A stretch of 10,287 nt of DNA from Sphingopyxis sp. (lineage in GTDB: Bacteria; Pseudomonadota; Alphaproteobacteria; Sphingomonadales; Sphingomonadaceae). Where the stretch lies: positions 1-10,287 of the forward strand of contig JAHCKJ010000059.1 of the NCBI GenBank assembly GCA_026125835.1. The letters are read 5' to 3'. Both the position numbers and the translations under genes were made by a program. Each line of letters begins with the position of its first letter. Position 1 is the first letter of the stretch. Shown piece by piece: positions 1-6,148 of the stretch. The notes under the pieces are model-generated. The model had not been told where the DNA came from and did no database searches. It worked only from the letters and a program-made list of their open reading frames with translations.

Positions 1-511
1 CCGCCGCCGCCGCTTCGTCCTTGAGCCGTTGGCGTTCGGCGCGATAGGCGGCCAGTTCGGCGTCGATCTCCGCCGCATCGTCGGGATTGGTTTCCTTGGC
101 CAGCTTGGCCACCGCTTCGACATCGGCATCGCGGCCGCCGGCAATCGCGGACGCGAGCATGGTGCGCACCGGATCGACCGGCACCACCGGCGGCATCTCG
201 CTGCGATAATAGGCGAGCAGCGCGTCGATCTCGCCGATATTGGCGGGGTTGGTCATCCGCGCGATCCGCGCGACCGCCTCGACATCGTCATTGTCCCCAC
301 CGGCAAAGGCGGCGTCGATCATCGCACGCACCGCGTCGGGCAGCGGCGGATCCGACGGCACAAGGACGGTCGGTACCGGATTGGCCAGCACCGGATCGGC
401 GAGTGCCGGATTGGGCTGCGGCGGGTTTGCCGGTTCCTGCGCGGCGGACGCGGGCGCCACGATGAGGGCGAACGACAGGCAAAGCACGGCCGGACGGGGG
501 AGAGCGATCAC
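1..511 (-). CDS. Secreted protein with two helical repeats, possible DUF481 protein N-terminus (partial, C-terminus cut off by window edge)
   Basis: The minus frame reads from GTG at 511 to the window edge (170 residues, no stop). The GTG is preceded by GAGAAGGA with 8 bases between, a strong ribosome binding site that fixes the start. Residues 1-24 form a signal peptide: a short Arg-containing N-region, a hydrophobic core (LCLSFALIVAP) and an ASA-A cleavage site, so the protein is exported. A Pro/Asn-rich linker (about 26-58) follows, then two similar units of about 50 residues (58-106 and 113-160) sharing VRxM(I/L), AGG, DVEAVA, TNP and EIDA. A charged, probably coiled stretch starts at 157. 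From memory, sphingomonad outer-membrane proteins of the DUF481 family carry such a repeated N-terminal segment before a beta-barrel. The barrel would lie outside the window, so this name is an inference. The opposite-strand reading frame lacks all these features. Confidence 0.7.
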   Translation of the reverse strand, partial: MIALPRPAVLCLSFALIVAPASAAQEPANPPQPNPALADPVLANPVPTVLVPSDPPLPDAVRAMIDAAFAGGDNDDVEAVARIARMTNPANIGEIDALLAYYRSEMPPVVPVDPVRTMLASAIAGGRDADVEAVAKLAKETNPDDAAEIDAELAAYRAERQRLKDEAAAA

Positions 512-610
512 CGATGACGTCCTTCTCGGGGGAACGAAAGCGCGGGCGAAGCGCCGCTATAGCCCGAAAGAGGCTGGCATTTCCACCCCGCCTCCCCCAT
601 TTGCAAACCT

Positions 611-886
611 ATGGTTATAGCCCTCATCGCTATTTTCTGTGCCGGCATCGCCAATTTCGCGATGCACCGGGCGTTCATGGAAAGCGACGATCCGCTGATC
701 CAGCAAATGGTCAAACCGCTCGCCGACAGGGCGGGTCCGCACATCACCTATATCTTCGAATTCCTGCTGCTCGTCGGCGCAATGGCGATCGCGACGCGCA
801 GCTGGTTCGCCGCGCTGATGCTGTACGGGCTCTATACGATGTTCAACGCAATGGCGTTCAGCTGGATCATGCAACGGCGCGATTGA
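611..886 (+). CDS. Small integral membrane protein, function unknown
   Basis: This is a 91-residue protein that I do not recognise. A hydrophobic N-terminal segment (residues 2-17) could be a membrane anchor. A loop with SDDP and KPLADRAGP follows, then a long hydrophobic stretch (45-86) that probably forms two membrane helices separated by TRSW, and a basic tail (QRRD). It is probably an inner-membrane protein with two or three passes. No Shine-Dalgarno sequence precedes ATG 611, so either translation initiates weakly or the start is a later Met (for example residue 18 or 23). A later start would remove the first helix. It lies divergent to the secreted-protein gene and convergent with the metallo-hydrolase gene. 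GC-rich third positions match the neighbours, which supports it being coding. Confidence 0.6.
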   Translation: MVIALIAIFCAGIANFAMHRAFMESDDPLIQQMVKPLADRAGPHITYIFEFLLLVGAMAIATRSWFAALMLYGLYTMFNAMAFSWIMQRRD

Positions 887-921
887 GGGGTGGCGGTTGG
901 CGGCCGGAGGCGGCCACAAAG

Positions 922-943
922 CCCCTCCCCTTCTGGGGAGGGG
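922..943. repeat. C-rich/G-rich perfect hairpin, REP-like intergenic repeat
   Basis: CCCCTCCCC, a TTCT loop and GGGGAGGGG make a perfect 9-bp stem, followed by a further G-rich run to 957. It lies between the convergent ends of the membrane protein gene (886) and the metallo-hydrolase gene (985). This type of element (C-rich arm, short loop, G-rich arm, then GGTTGGGGGTGGG) recurs between genes in many sphingomonad genomes as far as I recall. It may help end transcription from both sides, but no T-run follows on either strand, so it is not a classical intrinsic terminator. Confidence 0.65.
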
Positions 944-984
944 TTGGGGGTGGGGGCCATCGGCCTTGCGCCAGGCTGCTGGCC

Positions 985-2121
985 CTACGCCACCCCGTGA
1001 TACCACCACACCCCGTCGCGCTCCTGGCGCCGCACCCGGCCTTCGACCTCCAGCCGTTTCAGATGCGCCAGCGCCTCGCCGGTCGCCAGTCCCTGGTTAT
1101 GCTCGCCGATCGGGCGGTTGAAGAGCAGCGGGAAGGCGTCGACCGCGCGCATCGGCGTTTGCGCCACCGCCTCGGCCAGATTATACAGCCGCATCCGGTG
1201 CTCGTCGCGCAGCGCCATCAACCGGACGTGCAGCCCCTTGAACGGCTCGCCATGCGCGGGGCAGACGGTGACATCGGCGGGAACGACGCTGAGCAGCTTG
1301 TCGATCGACGCCAGCCATTCGCCCAGCGGATCGGCGTCGGGTTCGGTGATATTCACCGACACGTTCGAACTGATCCGCGGCAACACCTGGTCGCCCGACA
1401 CCAGCACGCCTTCTTGCTCGTTCCACAGGCACGCATGTTCGGGGCTGTGCCCCGACCCCGTCACGACGCGCCATTGGTGCGCGCCGAGATCGAGCCGCTC
1501 GCCGTCGCGCATCCGCACATAGCTGCGCGGCAGGGTGAAAATCATGCGCTGGAACATGTTCCAGCCGCGCGTCCGCTGCGCTTCGATCGCGGCCTCGTCC
1601 CAACCTGCGGCGCGCGACTGCGCCAGCACCTCGTCGGGCGTCGTATCCGACGAATCGGCGACGATCGCGCGCGCGGTGAGCATCTCGCCGCGCGTCATCC
1701 ACAGCTTGACGCCCTGTTTCTTGGCGATCCAGCCCGCCAGGCCGATATGGTCGGGGTGCAGATGGGTGCCGATGACGCGCGTAATGCGCTTGCCATTCAG
1801 CGCCCCCGCATAGAGCGCCTTCCACGCGTCCGAGCACATGGTCAGGCAGATGCCGGTATCGACCACCGCGACGCCATCATCGCCGTCGCCATCGTCGTCG
1901 AGCAGCCAGCTGTTGATATGGCCGAGCGACCCCGGCATCGGGATGCGCGCCCAGCTGATCCCCGGCGCGATGCGGATCGTCTCGCCTGCGCCCGGTGCGG
2001 CATCGCCCCACGGATAGGTCAGGCCCGCATGGCTGGTCGCGGTAAAACTGTCGTCCTGGGTCAGCGAGGCGTCCGGCGAGCCGCTGGCCGCCGGGATCTG
2101 GTCGTCATCGCTGCCCGGCAT
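985..2121 (-). CDS. MBL-fold metallo-hydrolase with C-terminal winged helix
   Basis: This 378-residue protein belongs to the metallo-beta-lactamase superfamily (glyoxalase II/LACTB2-like branch). The zinc signature HLHPDH lies at 120-125 (His120, His122, Asp124, His125). Further metal ligands are His225 (SGHSPEH), Asp244 (VSGDQVLP) and His290 (CPAHGEP), so the dinuclear zinc site looks complete. Residues 345-375 (ALAHLKRLEVEGRV...) resemble the winged-helix tail of BLACT_WH-type members. It is probably a cytoplasmic hydrolase of thioesters or phosphodiesters; the substrate is not visible. The reading frame is open further upstream, but that part overlaps trcR and is low in quality. ATG 2121 follows the trcR stop directly (TAA-T-ATG), so I take it as the start, with translation coupled to trcR. 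The first 45 residues are acidic and probably flexible. Confidence 0.9.
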   Translation of the reverse strand: MPGSDDDQIPAASGSPDASLTQDDSFTATSHAGLTYPWGDAAPGAGETIRIAPGISWARIPMPGSLGHINSWLLDDDGDGDDGVAVVDTGICLTMCSDAWKALYAGALNGKRITRVIGTHLHPDHIGLAGWIAKKQGVKLWMTRGEMLTARAIVADSSDTTPDEVLAQSRAAGWDEAAIEAQRTRGWNMFQRMIFTLPRSYVRMRDGERLDLGAHQWRVVTGSGHSPEHACLWNEQEGVLVSGDQVLPRISSNVSVNITEPDADPLGEWLASIDKLLSVVPADVTVCPAHGEPFKGLHVRLMALRDEHRMRLYNLAEAVAQTPMRAVDAFPLLFNRPIGEHNQGLATGEALAHLKRLEVEGRVRRQERDGVWWYHGVA

Positions 2122-2122
2122 A

Positions 2123-2788
2123 TTATGCTTCGTCGCCTGCGTCGGCGGCTTCCTCGGCGGCGCGCGCTTCATTGGCGGCGGTGCGTTCGGCGCGCAGCTC
2201 TTCCAGCAACGCTTCGCGGTCGCCTTCCAGCCGGTTGTCGGTCGGCGCCTCGATCCCCGCCTTTTTCGCCGCCTTGGCGACCAAGGCATCGAGCTCGCGC
2301 TGCGAACACAGGCCCAGCGTCACCGGATCCTTCGGCACGATATTGGCGCTGTTCCAGTGGCTGCGGTCGCGGATCGCGTTGATCGTGTTGCGGGTGGTGC
2401 CGATCAGCTTGCCGATCGCGCCGTCCGAAACCTCGGGATGGTTCTTCAGGATCCACGCGATGCCGTCGGGCTTGTCCTGGCGCTTGCTGACCGGGGTGTA
2501 GCGCGGGCCGCGAGTGCGGCGGATCGTGTCCTGCGCCTGCTTGCTCATCTTGAGCTTGTAGTTCGGGTCGTTCTGACCCTTTTCGATTTCTTCCATCGAC
2601 AGTTCGTGCGCACGCACCGGGTCGCGGCCGGTATATTTGGTCGCGGCGGTCTCGTCGGCGATCGCCTGCACTTCCAGGATGTGGATGCCGCAATATTCGG
2701 CGATCTGGCCAAAGGTCAGGCCGGTGTTGTCGACCAGCCAGGCGGCGGTCGCATGCGGCATCAGCGGGGTGGCATCGGCAGTGGCCAT
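2123..2788 (-). CDS. trcR: Cell cycle transcriptional regulator TrcR (DUF1013 family)
   Basis: This 221-residue protein matches the alphaproteobacterial DUF1013 family: near the N-terminus PLMPHATAAWLVDNTGLTF, then IAEYCGIHILEVQAIAD, and DPNYKLK at 75-81. Two helix-turn-helix-like segments are visible: LTFGQIAEYCGIHILEVQAI (24-43) and VSDGAIGKLIGTTRNTINAI (120-139). The C-terminus (186-221) is Glu/Ala-rich and probably coiled. In Caulobacter the family member TrcR is described as a DNA- and RNA-polymerase-associated cell cycle regulator; the role here is by homology. ATG ATG occurs at 2791/2788. I choose 2788 because GGAGAG (2799-2794) then sits at normal spacing, but 2791 is possible. It is first in a two-gene unit with the metallo-hydrolase. 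Confidence 0.88.
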   Translation of the reverse strand: MATADATPLMPHATAAWLVDNTGLTFGQIAEYCGIHILEVQAIADETAATKYTGRDPVRAHELSMEEIEKGQNDPNYKLKMSKQAQDTIRRTRGPRYTPVSKRQDKPDGIAWILKNHPEVSDGAIGKLIGTTRNTINAIRDRSHWNSANIVPKDPVTLGLCSQRELDALVAKAAKKAGIEAPTDNRLEGDREALLEELRAERTAANEARAAEEAADAGDEA

Positions 2789-2793
2789 CATTG

Positions 2794-2799
2794 CTCTCC
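2794..2799 (-). promoter_or_regulatory. Ribosome binding site of trcR
   Basis: GGAGAG on the minus strand lies 5 bases before ATG 2788 and only 2 before ATG 2791. This favours the second ATG as the start. Confidence 0.7.
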
Positions 2800-2806
2800 A
2801 AAAGCA

Positions 2807-2839
2807 GAAAAAATAAGGGCCGCCCCTCGCGGGGCGGCC
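2807..2839 (-). terminator. Intrinsic-terminator-like hairpin in the qor-trcR gap / trcR leader
   Basis: Read on the minus strand, GGCCGCCCC, GCGA and GGGGCGGCC form a perfect 9-bp GC stem (2839-2818) with a tetraloop. CTTATTTTTT follows at once, the form of a Rho-independent terminator. It lies 65 bases after the stop of the quinone oxidoreductase and can end that transcript. It is also only about 15 bases before the trcR Shine-Dalgarno, so trcR transcription from the upstream promoter-like site must pass through it. On the plus strand no T-run follows. Confidence 0.75.
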
Positions 2840-2853
2840 GGACATTGGCCGCC

Positions 2854-2882
2854 GATATATGCCTGTTTGCAATATGGAGCAA
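2854..2882 (-). promoter_or_regulatory. Candidate sigma-70-type promoter of trcR
   Basis: On the minus strand TTGCTC (2882-2877) and TATATC (2859-2854) are separated by exactly 17 bases. This predicts a start near 2847, about 8 bases before the hairpin. A GANTC site (2891-2895) lies just upstream of the -35 element. It was predicted by eye from consensus hexamers only. Confidence 0.45.
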
Positions 2883-2903
2883 CCCCCGCAGAATCGCGGG
2901 CGA

Positions 2904-3902
2904 TCATGTCGTCAGCACGATCTTCCCGACATGCGCGCCCGCCTGCATCCGCGCGTGCGCGGCGCCGGCCTCGGCAAGCGGGAAGATTTGGTCCGTCGCG
3001 GGTTTCCAACCGCCCTCGGCCAGCCGCGGCCACACGATGCGGTGAATCTCGTCGGCGAGCGCCGCCTTGAAGTCGGCACTCCGCGCGCGCAGCGTCGATC
3101 CGGTCAGCGTCAGGCGGCGGCGCATGACATCGGCGATGTCGATCTCGACCTTCATCCCGCGCTGGAACGCGATGGTGACGTGCCGCCCGTCATCGGCCAG
3201 GCACGCCAGGTTGCGCGGCAGATAATCGCCGCCCACCATGTCGAGCACCGCATCGACCCCGCGGCCGCCGGTGAAGGTCTTGACCGCCTCGACATAATCG
3301 TCGGCCGAATAATCGACCGCGTGGGTCGCGCCCAGCGCCATGGCGGCGGCGCATTTGTCGGCGCTGCCGCACGTCACGATGATCCGGATGTCGAACAATT
3401 GGCACAGCCCGATCGCGGTCGTCCCGATGCCGCTGGTGCCGCCGTGCACCAGCACCGTGTCGCCTTCCTTCACCCACGCCCGCTCGAACAGATTGTGCCA
3501 CACGGTAAAGACGGTTTCGGGCAGCGCCGCCGCCTCGGCCATCGAAAAGCCCGCCGGCACCGGCAGGCAGCTGCCGACCGGCGCGTTGCAAAATTCGGCA
3601 TAACCGCCGCCCGCGACCAGCGCGCACACCGTCTGCCCCATCAGCTCGGGATCGCCCCCTGGGCCGACCGCGACGACCGTCCCCGCAACCTCCAGCCCCG
3701 GCAGGTCCGATGCGCCGGGCGGCGGCGGATAATATCCCATCCGTTGCAGCACGTCGGGACGGTTGACCCCCGCCGCGGCAACGCGGATCAGCACCTCGCC
3801 CGGCCCCGGCTGCGGCACCGGGCGTTGCTCGGGGACCAGAACCTCGGGTCCGCCGGGCGCGCTGATGGCGATGGCGGTCATGCTCGCTGGCAGGCTGGTC
3901 AC
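2904..3902 (-). CDS. NAD(P)H:quinone oxidoreductase, PIG3 family (zinc-independent MDR)
   Basis: This 332-residue member of the medium-chain dehydrogenase/reductase superfamily belongs to the quinone oxidoreductase/PIG3 branch. It would reduce quinones or related carbonyl compounds with NADPH in the cytoplasm. Visible are APGGPEVL near the start, the family hallmark AAGVNRPDVLQRMGYYPPPPG (43-63), GLEVAGTV (69-76) and the nucleotide-binding motif VHGGTSGIGTTAIGL (152-166). The Cys/His zinc ligands of alcohol dehydrogenases are absent, as expected for this branch. Length is normal. The start is GTG 3902, which has GGGGA about 8 bases upstream. ATG 3881 (seven codons in) fits the family N-terminus but lacks a ribosome binding site. 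It is transcribed divergently from the DUF1192 gene, with a candidate promoter at 3940-3968, and is followed by the terminator-like hairpin at 2807-2839. Confidence 0.9.
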   Translation of the reverse strand: MTSLPASMTAIAISAPGGPEVLVPEQRPVPQPGPGEVLIRVAAAGVNRPDVLQRMGYYPPPPGASDLPGLEVAGTVVAVGPGGDPELMGQTVCALVAGGGYAEFCNAPVGSCLPVPAGFSMAEAAALPETVFTVWHNLFERAWVKEGDTVLVHGGTSGIGTTAIGLCQLFDIRIIVTCGSADKCAAAMALGATHAVDYSADDYVEAVKTFTGGRGVDAVLDMVGGDYLPRNLACLADDGRHVTIAFQRGMKVEIDIADVMRRRLTLTGSTLRARSADFKAALADEIHRIVWPRLAEGGWKPATDQIFPLAEAGAAHARMQAGAHVGKIVLTT

Positions 3903-3939
3903 GTTGATTTTCCCCACTTTTCACTTCGCCCTGCGCCAC

Positions 3940-3968
3940 CTTATTGACAGCGCGGCGCACCGGGTCAA
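3940..3968 (-). promoter_or_regulatory. Candidate promoter of the quinone oxidoreductase gene
   Basis: On the minus strand TTGACC (3968-3963), a 17-base spacer and AATAAG (3945-3940) give a start near 3933, about 30 bases before GTG 3902. Its -10 element overlaps the -35 element of the plus-strand candidate. Confidence 0.4.
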
Positions 3969-3972
3969 CAGT
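3944..3972 (+). promoter_or_regulatory. Candidate promoter of the DUF1192 gene
   Basis: A perfect TTGACA (3944-3949) is followed after 17 bases by AACAGT (3967-3972), a poor -10 element. The predicted start near 3979 leaves a short leader that still contains the AGGAGGA ribosome binding site (3986-3992). The promoter is interleaved with the divergent one on the minus strand. Confidence 0.3.
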
Positions 3973-3998
3973 TGCCGGGCGTTTCAGGAGGAACCGCC

Positions 3999-4196
3999 AT
4001 GGACGATGACGACCTTCCCCGCCGCCGCGACGATGTCCTCGCGGCGCTGACCCGCCAGCCGCTCGACCCGCTGTCGATCGACGAACTCGATGGCCGTATC
4101 GCGACGCTCGAGGGCGAGATCGCGCGCGTCAAGGCGCACCGCGCCGCCGCGACCAGCCACAAGGCGATCGCCGACGCGCTGTTCAAAAAGGGATAG
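3999..4196 (+). CDS. DUF1192 domain-containing small protein
   Basis: This is a 65-residue acidic protein of the alphaproteobacterial DUF1192 family. It starts MDDDDLPRRRDD, continues with LDPLSIDELDGRIATLEGEI (a helical, probably coiled-coil segment at about 22-42) and ends KAIADALFKKG. A very good ribosome binding site, AGGAGGA, lies 6 bases before ATG 3999. The reading frame is open upstream to 3972, but that part has no such site. Function is unknown; no signal or membrane segment is seen, so it is probably cytoplasmic and perhaps acts as a partner of another protein. It ends three bases from the stop of the convergent ATPase gene, leaving no room for a terminator. Confidence 0.85.
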   Translation: MDDDDLPRRRDDVLAALTRQPLDPLSIDELDGRIATLEGEIARVKAHRAAATSHKAIADALFKKG

Positions 4197-4199
4197 GCG

Positions 4200-5672
4200 C
4201 TACTCCGCCTCGGTGCTCAGCCCCAGCTCGGGAATGCCGATCGACCGCCGCCCGCCGAAATCGGAGCGCACGACGATCGCGCCCTGCTTTTCCATATATT
4301 CGACCAGCCGCCGGATGCGTCCCGGCGAATGGCTGCCATAGGCGCGGCCCAGCACTTCGTCGTCGGGACAGGGTTCGCCGTCGATCGCGGCGCGCGCAAT
4401 CTGCAGAAAGGGCGCCAGCATATCATCGGGCAGGCGTTCGGCGACGCGCAATGCTTCGGCCCAGCGCGGCTCGGACGGGTCGAACACGCCCCCTTTCGCC
4501 AGCGCAAAGCGGCGGCGAAACGCGGCAAGGTCGAGCGGCACCTTCTTCAGCTTCGCCATCCGGCAACGCACCGAAAAATCCTGATACAGAAAGGCTTCGG
4601 GCTGGAAGGCGCTGTCGGGGTCGGCGAGCATGTCCTCGAGCATCGCAACGACGACCGCGTCGCTCTGCTCGGCTTCTTCGACCGCGGCAACGATGTCGAG
4701 TACCGGCGGCGCATCGCGATCTTCGTGCAGCCCCTCGACCGCCGCGATGCGCTCCAGCACGTCGCTCGCGGCGACCGGCGCGGGCTCGGGCGCAAAGGCG
4801 CGCGGCGCCACCGGCGCTTCCGTTTCGGTGAACAGCATCGACCGCATGTCGTCGCCCCCCGCCTCGGGCAGCGGCATCAGGCTGTGTGTCCCCATCCGCG
4901 TCGCGGTCTGCGTCGCGCCGATGCGGATCGACAGCGGGCGGCGCGAGATGGCGGGGCCAAGCCCCAGGAAATGCCCGCGCTCCAGATCGCGGATCGCCTC
5001 GGCCTGCCGCCGCTCCATCCCGAGCAAATCCGCGGCGCGCGCCATGTCGATGTCCAGAAACGTGCGCCCCATCAGGAAATTGCTCGCCTCGGCGGCGACA
5101 TTTTTCGCCAGCTTCGCCAGCCGCTGCGTCGCAATCGCCCCCGCCAGCCCGCGCTTGCGCCCGCGGCACATCAGGTTGGTCATCGCCGACAGGCTGGCGC
5201 GGCGAACCGTATCGGATACATCGCCCGCAACACTCGGCGCGAACATCTGCGCCTCGTCGACCACCACCAGCGCGGGGAACCAATGCTCCCGCGGCGCATC
5301 GAAAAGCGCATTGAGGAACGCCGCGGCGCAGGTCATCTGCGCCTCGATATCGAGCGATTCGAGGCTGAGGACGATCGACGCGCGATGTTCGCGAATGCGC
5401 GCGCCCATCGCCGCGATCTCGCGCTCGTTATAATCGCCGCCGTTGATCACGACATGGCTGTATGCGTCGGCGAGCGTCACGAAATCGCCCTCGGGATCGA
5501 TCACGATCTGCTGCACCAGCGCGGCGCTTTCCTCGAGGATGCGGCGCAAAAGGTGCGACTTGCCCGACCCCGAATTGCCCTGGACGAGCAACCGCGTCGC
5601 GAGCAGTTCCTGCACGTCGACGCGCACACTCTGCCCCGCGCTGTCGGTCCCGATGTCGATGCTGGTTTTCAC
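4200..5672 (-). CDS. HerA/FtsK-like P-loop ATPase (ATP-binding protein, DUF87 type)
   Basis: This 490-residue ATPase of the HerA/FtsK superfamily shows Walker A GNSGSGKS at 32-39, IDPEGDF (58-64), Walker B LVVVDEA at 135-141 and GRKRGLAGAIATQR (171-184), the region carrying the sensor/arginine-finger elements. HerA-like proteins form hexamers that move DNA. Residues about 290-370 are an acidic, Ala/Pro-rich linker. The C-terminal 110 residues contain a probable winged helix (GRIRRLVEYMEKQGAIVVR, about 455-473). No NurA nuclease or other typical HerA partner is adjacent. The start is uncertain: I chose GTG 5672, where family-like sequence (VKTSIDIG) begins and AGGG stands 8 bases upstream. ATG 5741 would add 23 residues of low-quality sequence and leave only 40 bases to the divergent gene. 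Confidence 0.82.
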   Translation of the reverse strand: MKTSIDIGTDSAGQSVRVDVQELLATRLLVQGNSGSGKSHLLRRILEESAALVQQIVIDPEGDFVTLADAYSHVVINGGDYNEREIAAMGARIREHRASIVLSLESLDIEAQMTCAAAFLNALFDAPREHWFPALVVVDEAQMFAPSVAGDVSDTVRRASLSAMTNLMCRGRKRGLAGAIATQRLAKLAKNVAAEASNFLMGRTFLDIDMARAADLLGMERRQAEAIRDLERGHFLGLGPAISRRPLSIRIGATQTATRMGTHSLMPLPEAGGDDMRSMLFTETEAPVAPRAFAPEPAPVAASDVLERIAAVEGLHEDRDAPPVLDIVAAVEEAEQSDAVVVAMLEDMLADPDSAFQPEAFLYQDFSVRCRMAKLKKVPLDLAAFRRRFALAKGGVFDPSEPRWAEALRVAERLPDDMLAPFLQIARAAIDGEPCPDDEVLGRAYGSHSPGRIRRLVEYMEKQGAIVVRSDFGGRRSIGIPELGLSTEAE

Positions 5673-5781
5673 GCTGGCCGCCCTATCGGCGCGCTTGGGC
5701 AAAGACAACCGGGCGCCCCCCGGATCGCCCGATTTTGCCATGCAACCTTGCCAATCGGCGCCAACGCGCCAAAAGGACGGC

Positions 5782-6051
5782 ATGGATTTCGACGACCAGC
5801 TCCGCCGCTATTTCGGCACCGCCGACCTCGCGGCGATCCATCCCGAGGCGCACGCCGCGGGCACCGAACGCATGCGCGTCGATTTCGGCCTCGAAACCAA
5901 CCCCGGCCGCCGCTTCGCGCTGTGGGCGTTGATGTACATGCTCGGCGTCGCGCCTGACCTTGACGTCGCGTTTAAGAATGAGGGGGAGCGCAATGTGGCG
6001 CGCGATTTCATGGATATGGTGGATAAAGCGGGCGAAGGTGACGGCAGCTAG
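5782..6051 (+). CDS. Conserved-looking 89-residue protein, function unknown
   Basis: This is a small soluble acidic protein: MDFDDQLRRYFGTADL, then MRVDFGLETNPGRRFALWALMYML (31-54) and VAFKNEGERNVARDFMDM (62-79). There is no signal peptide or clear membrane segment; FALWALMYMLG is hydrophobic but short and probably a buried helix. AAGGA lies 4 bases before ATG 5782, a close but usable ribosome binding site. The frame is open upstream to 5443, but that stretch is antisense to the ATPase gene. I recall similar short proteins in sphingomonads but cannot name a function. It is transcribed divergently from the ATPase and is followed by the repeat-bearing gap before clpA. Confidence 0.75.
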   Translation: MDFDDQLRRYFGTADLAAIHPEAHAAGTERMRVDFGLETNPGRRFALWALMYMLGVAPDLDVAFKNEGERNVARDFMDMVDKAGEGDGS

Positions 6052-6077
6052 CGACCAAAACACGACATTCATAGCAT

Positions 6078-6109
6078 CGTCATCCTGAACTTGTTTCAGG
6101 ATCCATGGC
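6078..6109 (+). repeat. REP-like hairpin element, left copy of an inverted pair
   Basis: A 32-base unit beginning CGTCATCCTGAA and ending CCATGGC. Its inner part ATCCTGAA / TTCAGGAT folds into an 8-bp stem with a 5-base loop CTTGT. It matches the reverse complement of 6149-6180 at 30 of 32 positions. Confidence 0.85.
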
Positions 6110-6148
6110 TTGCCGTTTCCTTTGCTGCCGCACCAAATTTGAGCTCGG

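Noticed and set aside
29..517. Plus-strand open frame of 162 codons at the left end
   Set aside because: The minus strand has a signal peptide, a strong ribosome binding site and repeats in the same place. The plus frame is Gly/Arg/His-rich noise.
887..996. 9-bp inverted repeat GGGGTGGCG / CGCCACCCC flanking the GC-rich hairpin
   Set aside because: One arm lies in the last codons of the hydrolase and the arms are about 90 bases apart. This could be coincidence in G/C-rich sequence, and no target duplication supports insertion.
514..2382. Long plus-strand open frame (622 codons)
   Set aside because: It is antisense to the metallo-hydrolase and part of trcR, is rich in Arg/His/Pro, has no recognisable motif, and arises from GC3 bias of the true minus-strand frame.
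2859..3947. Plus-strand open frame of 362 codons
   Set aside because: It is antisense to the quinone oxidoreductase, which is recognised beyond doubt by its family motifs.
4200..5672. HerA-like ATPase as part of an anti-phage system
   Set aside because: No nuclease, SIR2, DUF4297 or other known defence partner is adjacent, base composition matches the chromosome, and neighbours are housekeeping genes.
4329..5957. Plus-strand open frame of 542 codons
   Set aside because: It is the antisense shadow of the HerA-like ATPase, with Arg/His-rich composition and no motif.
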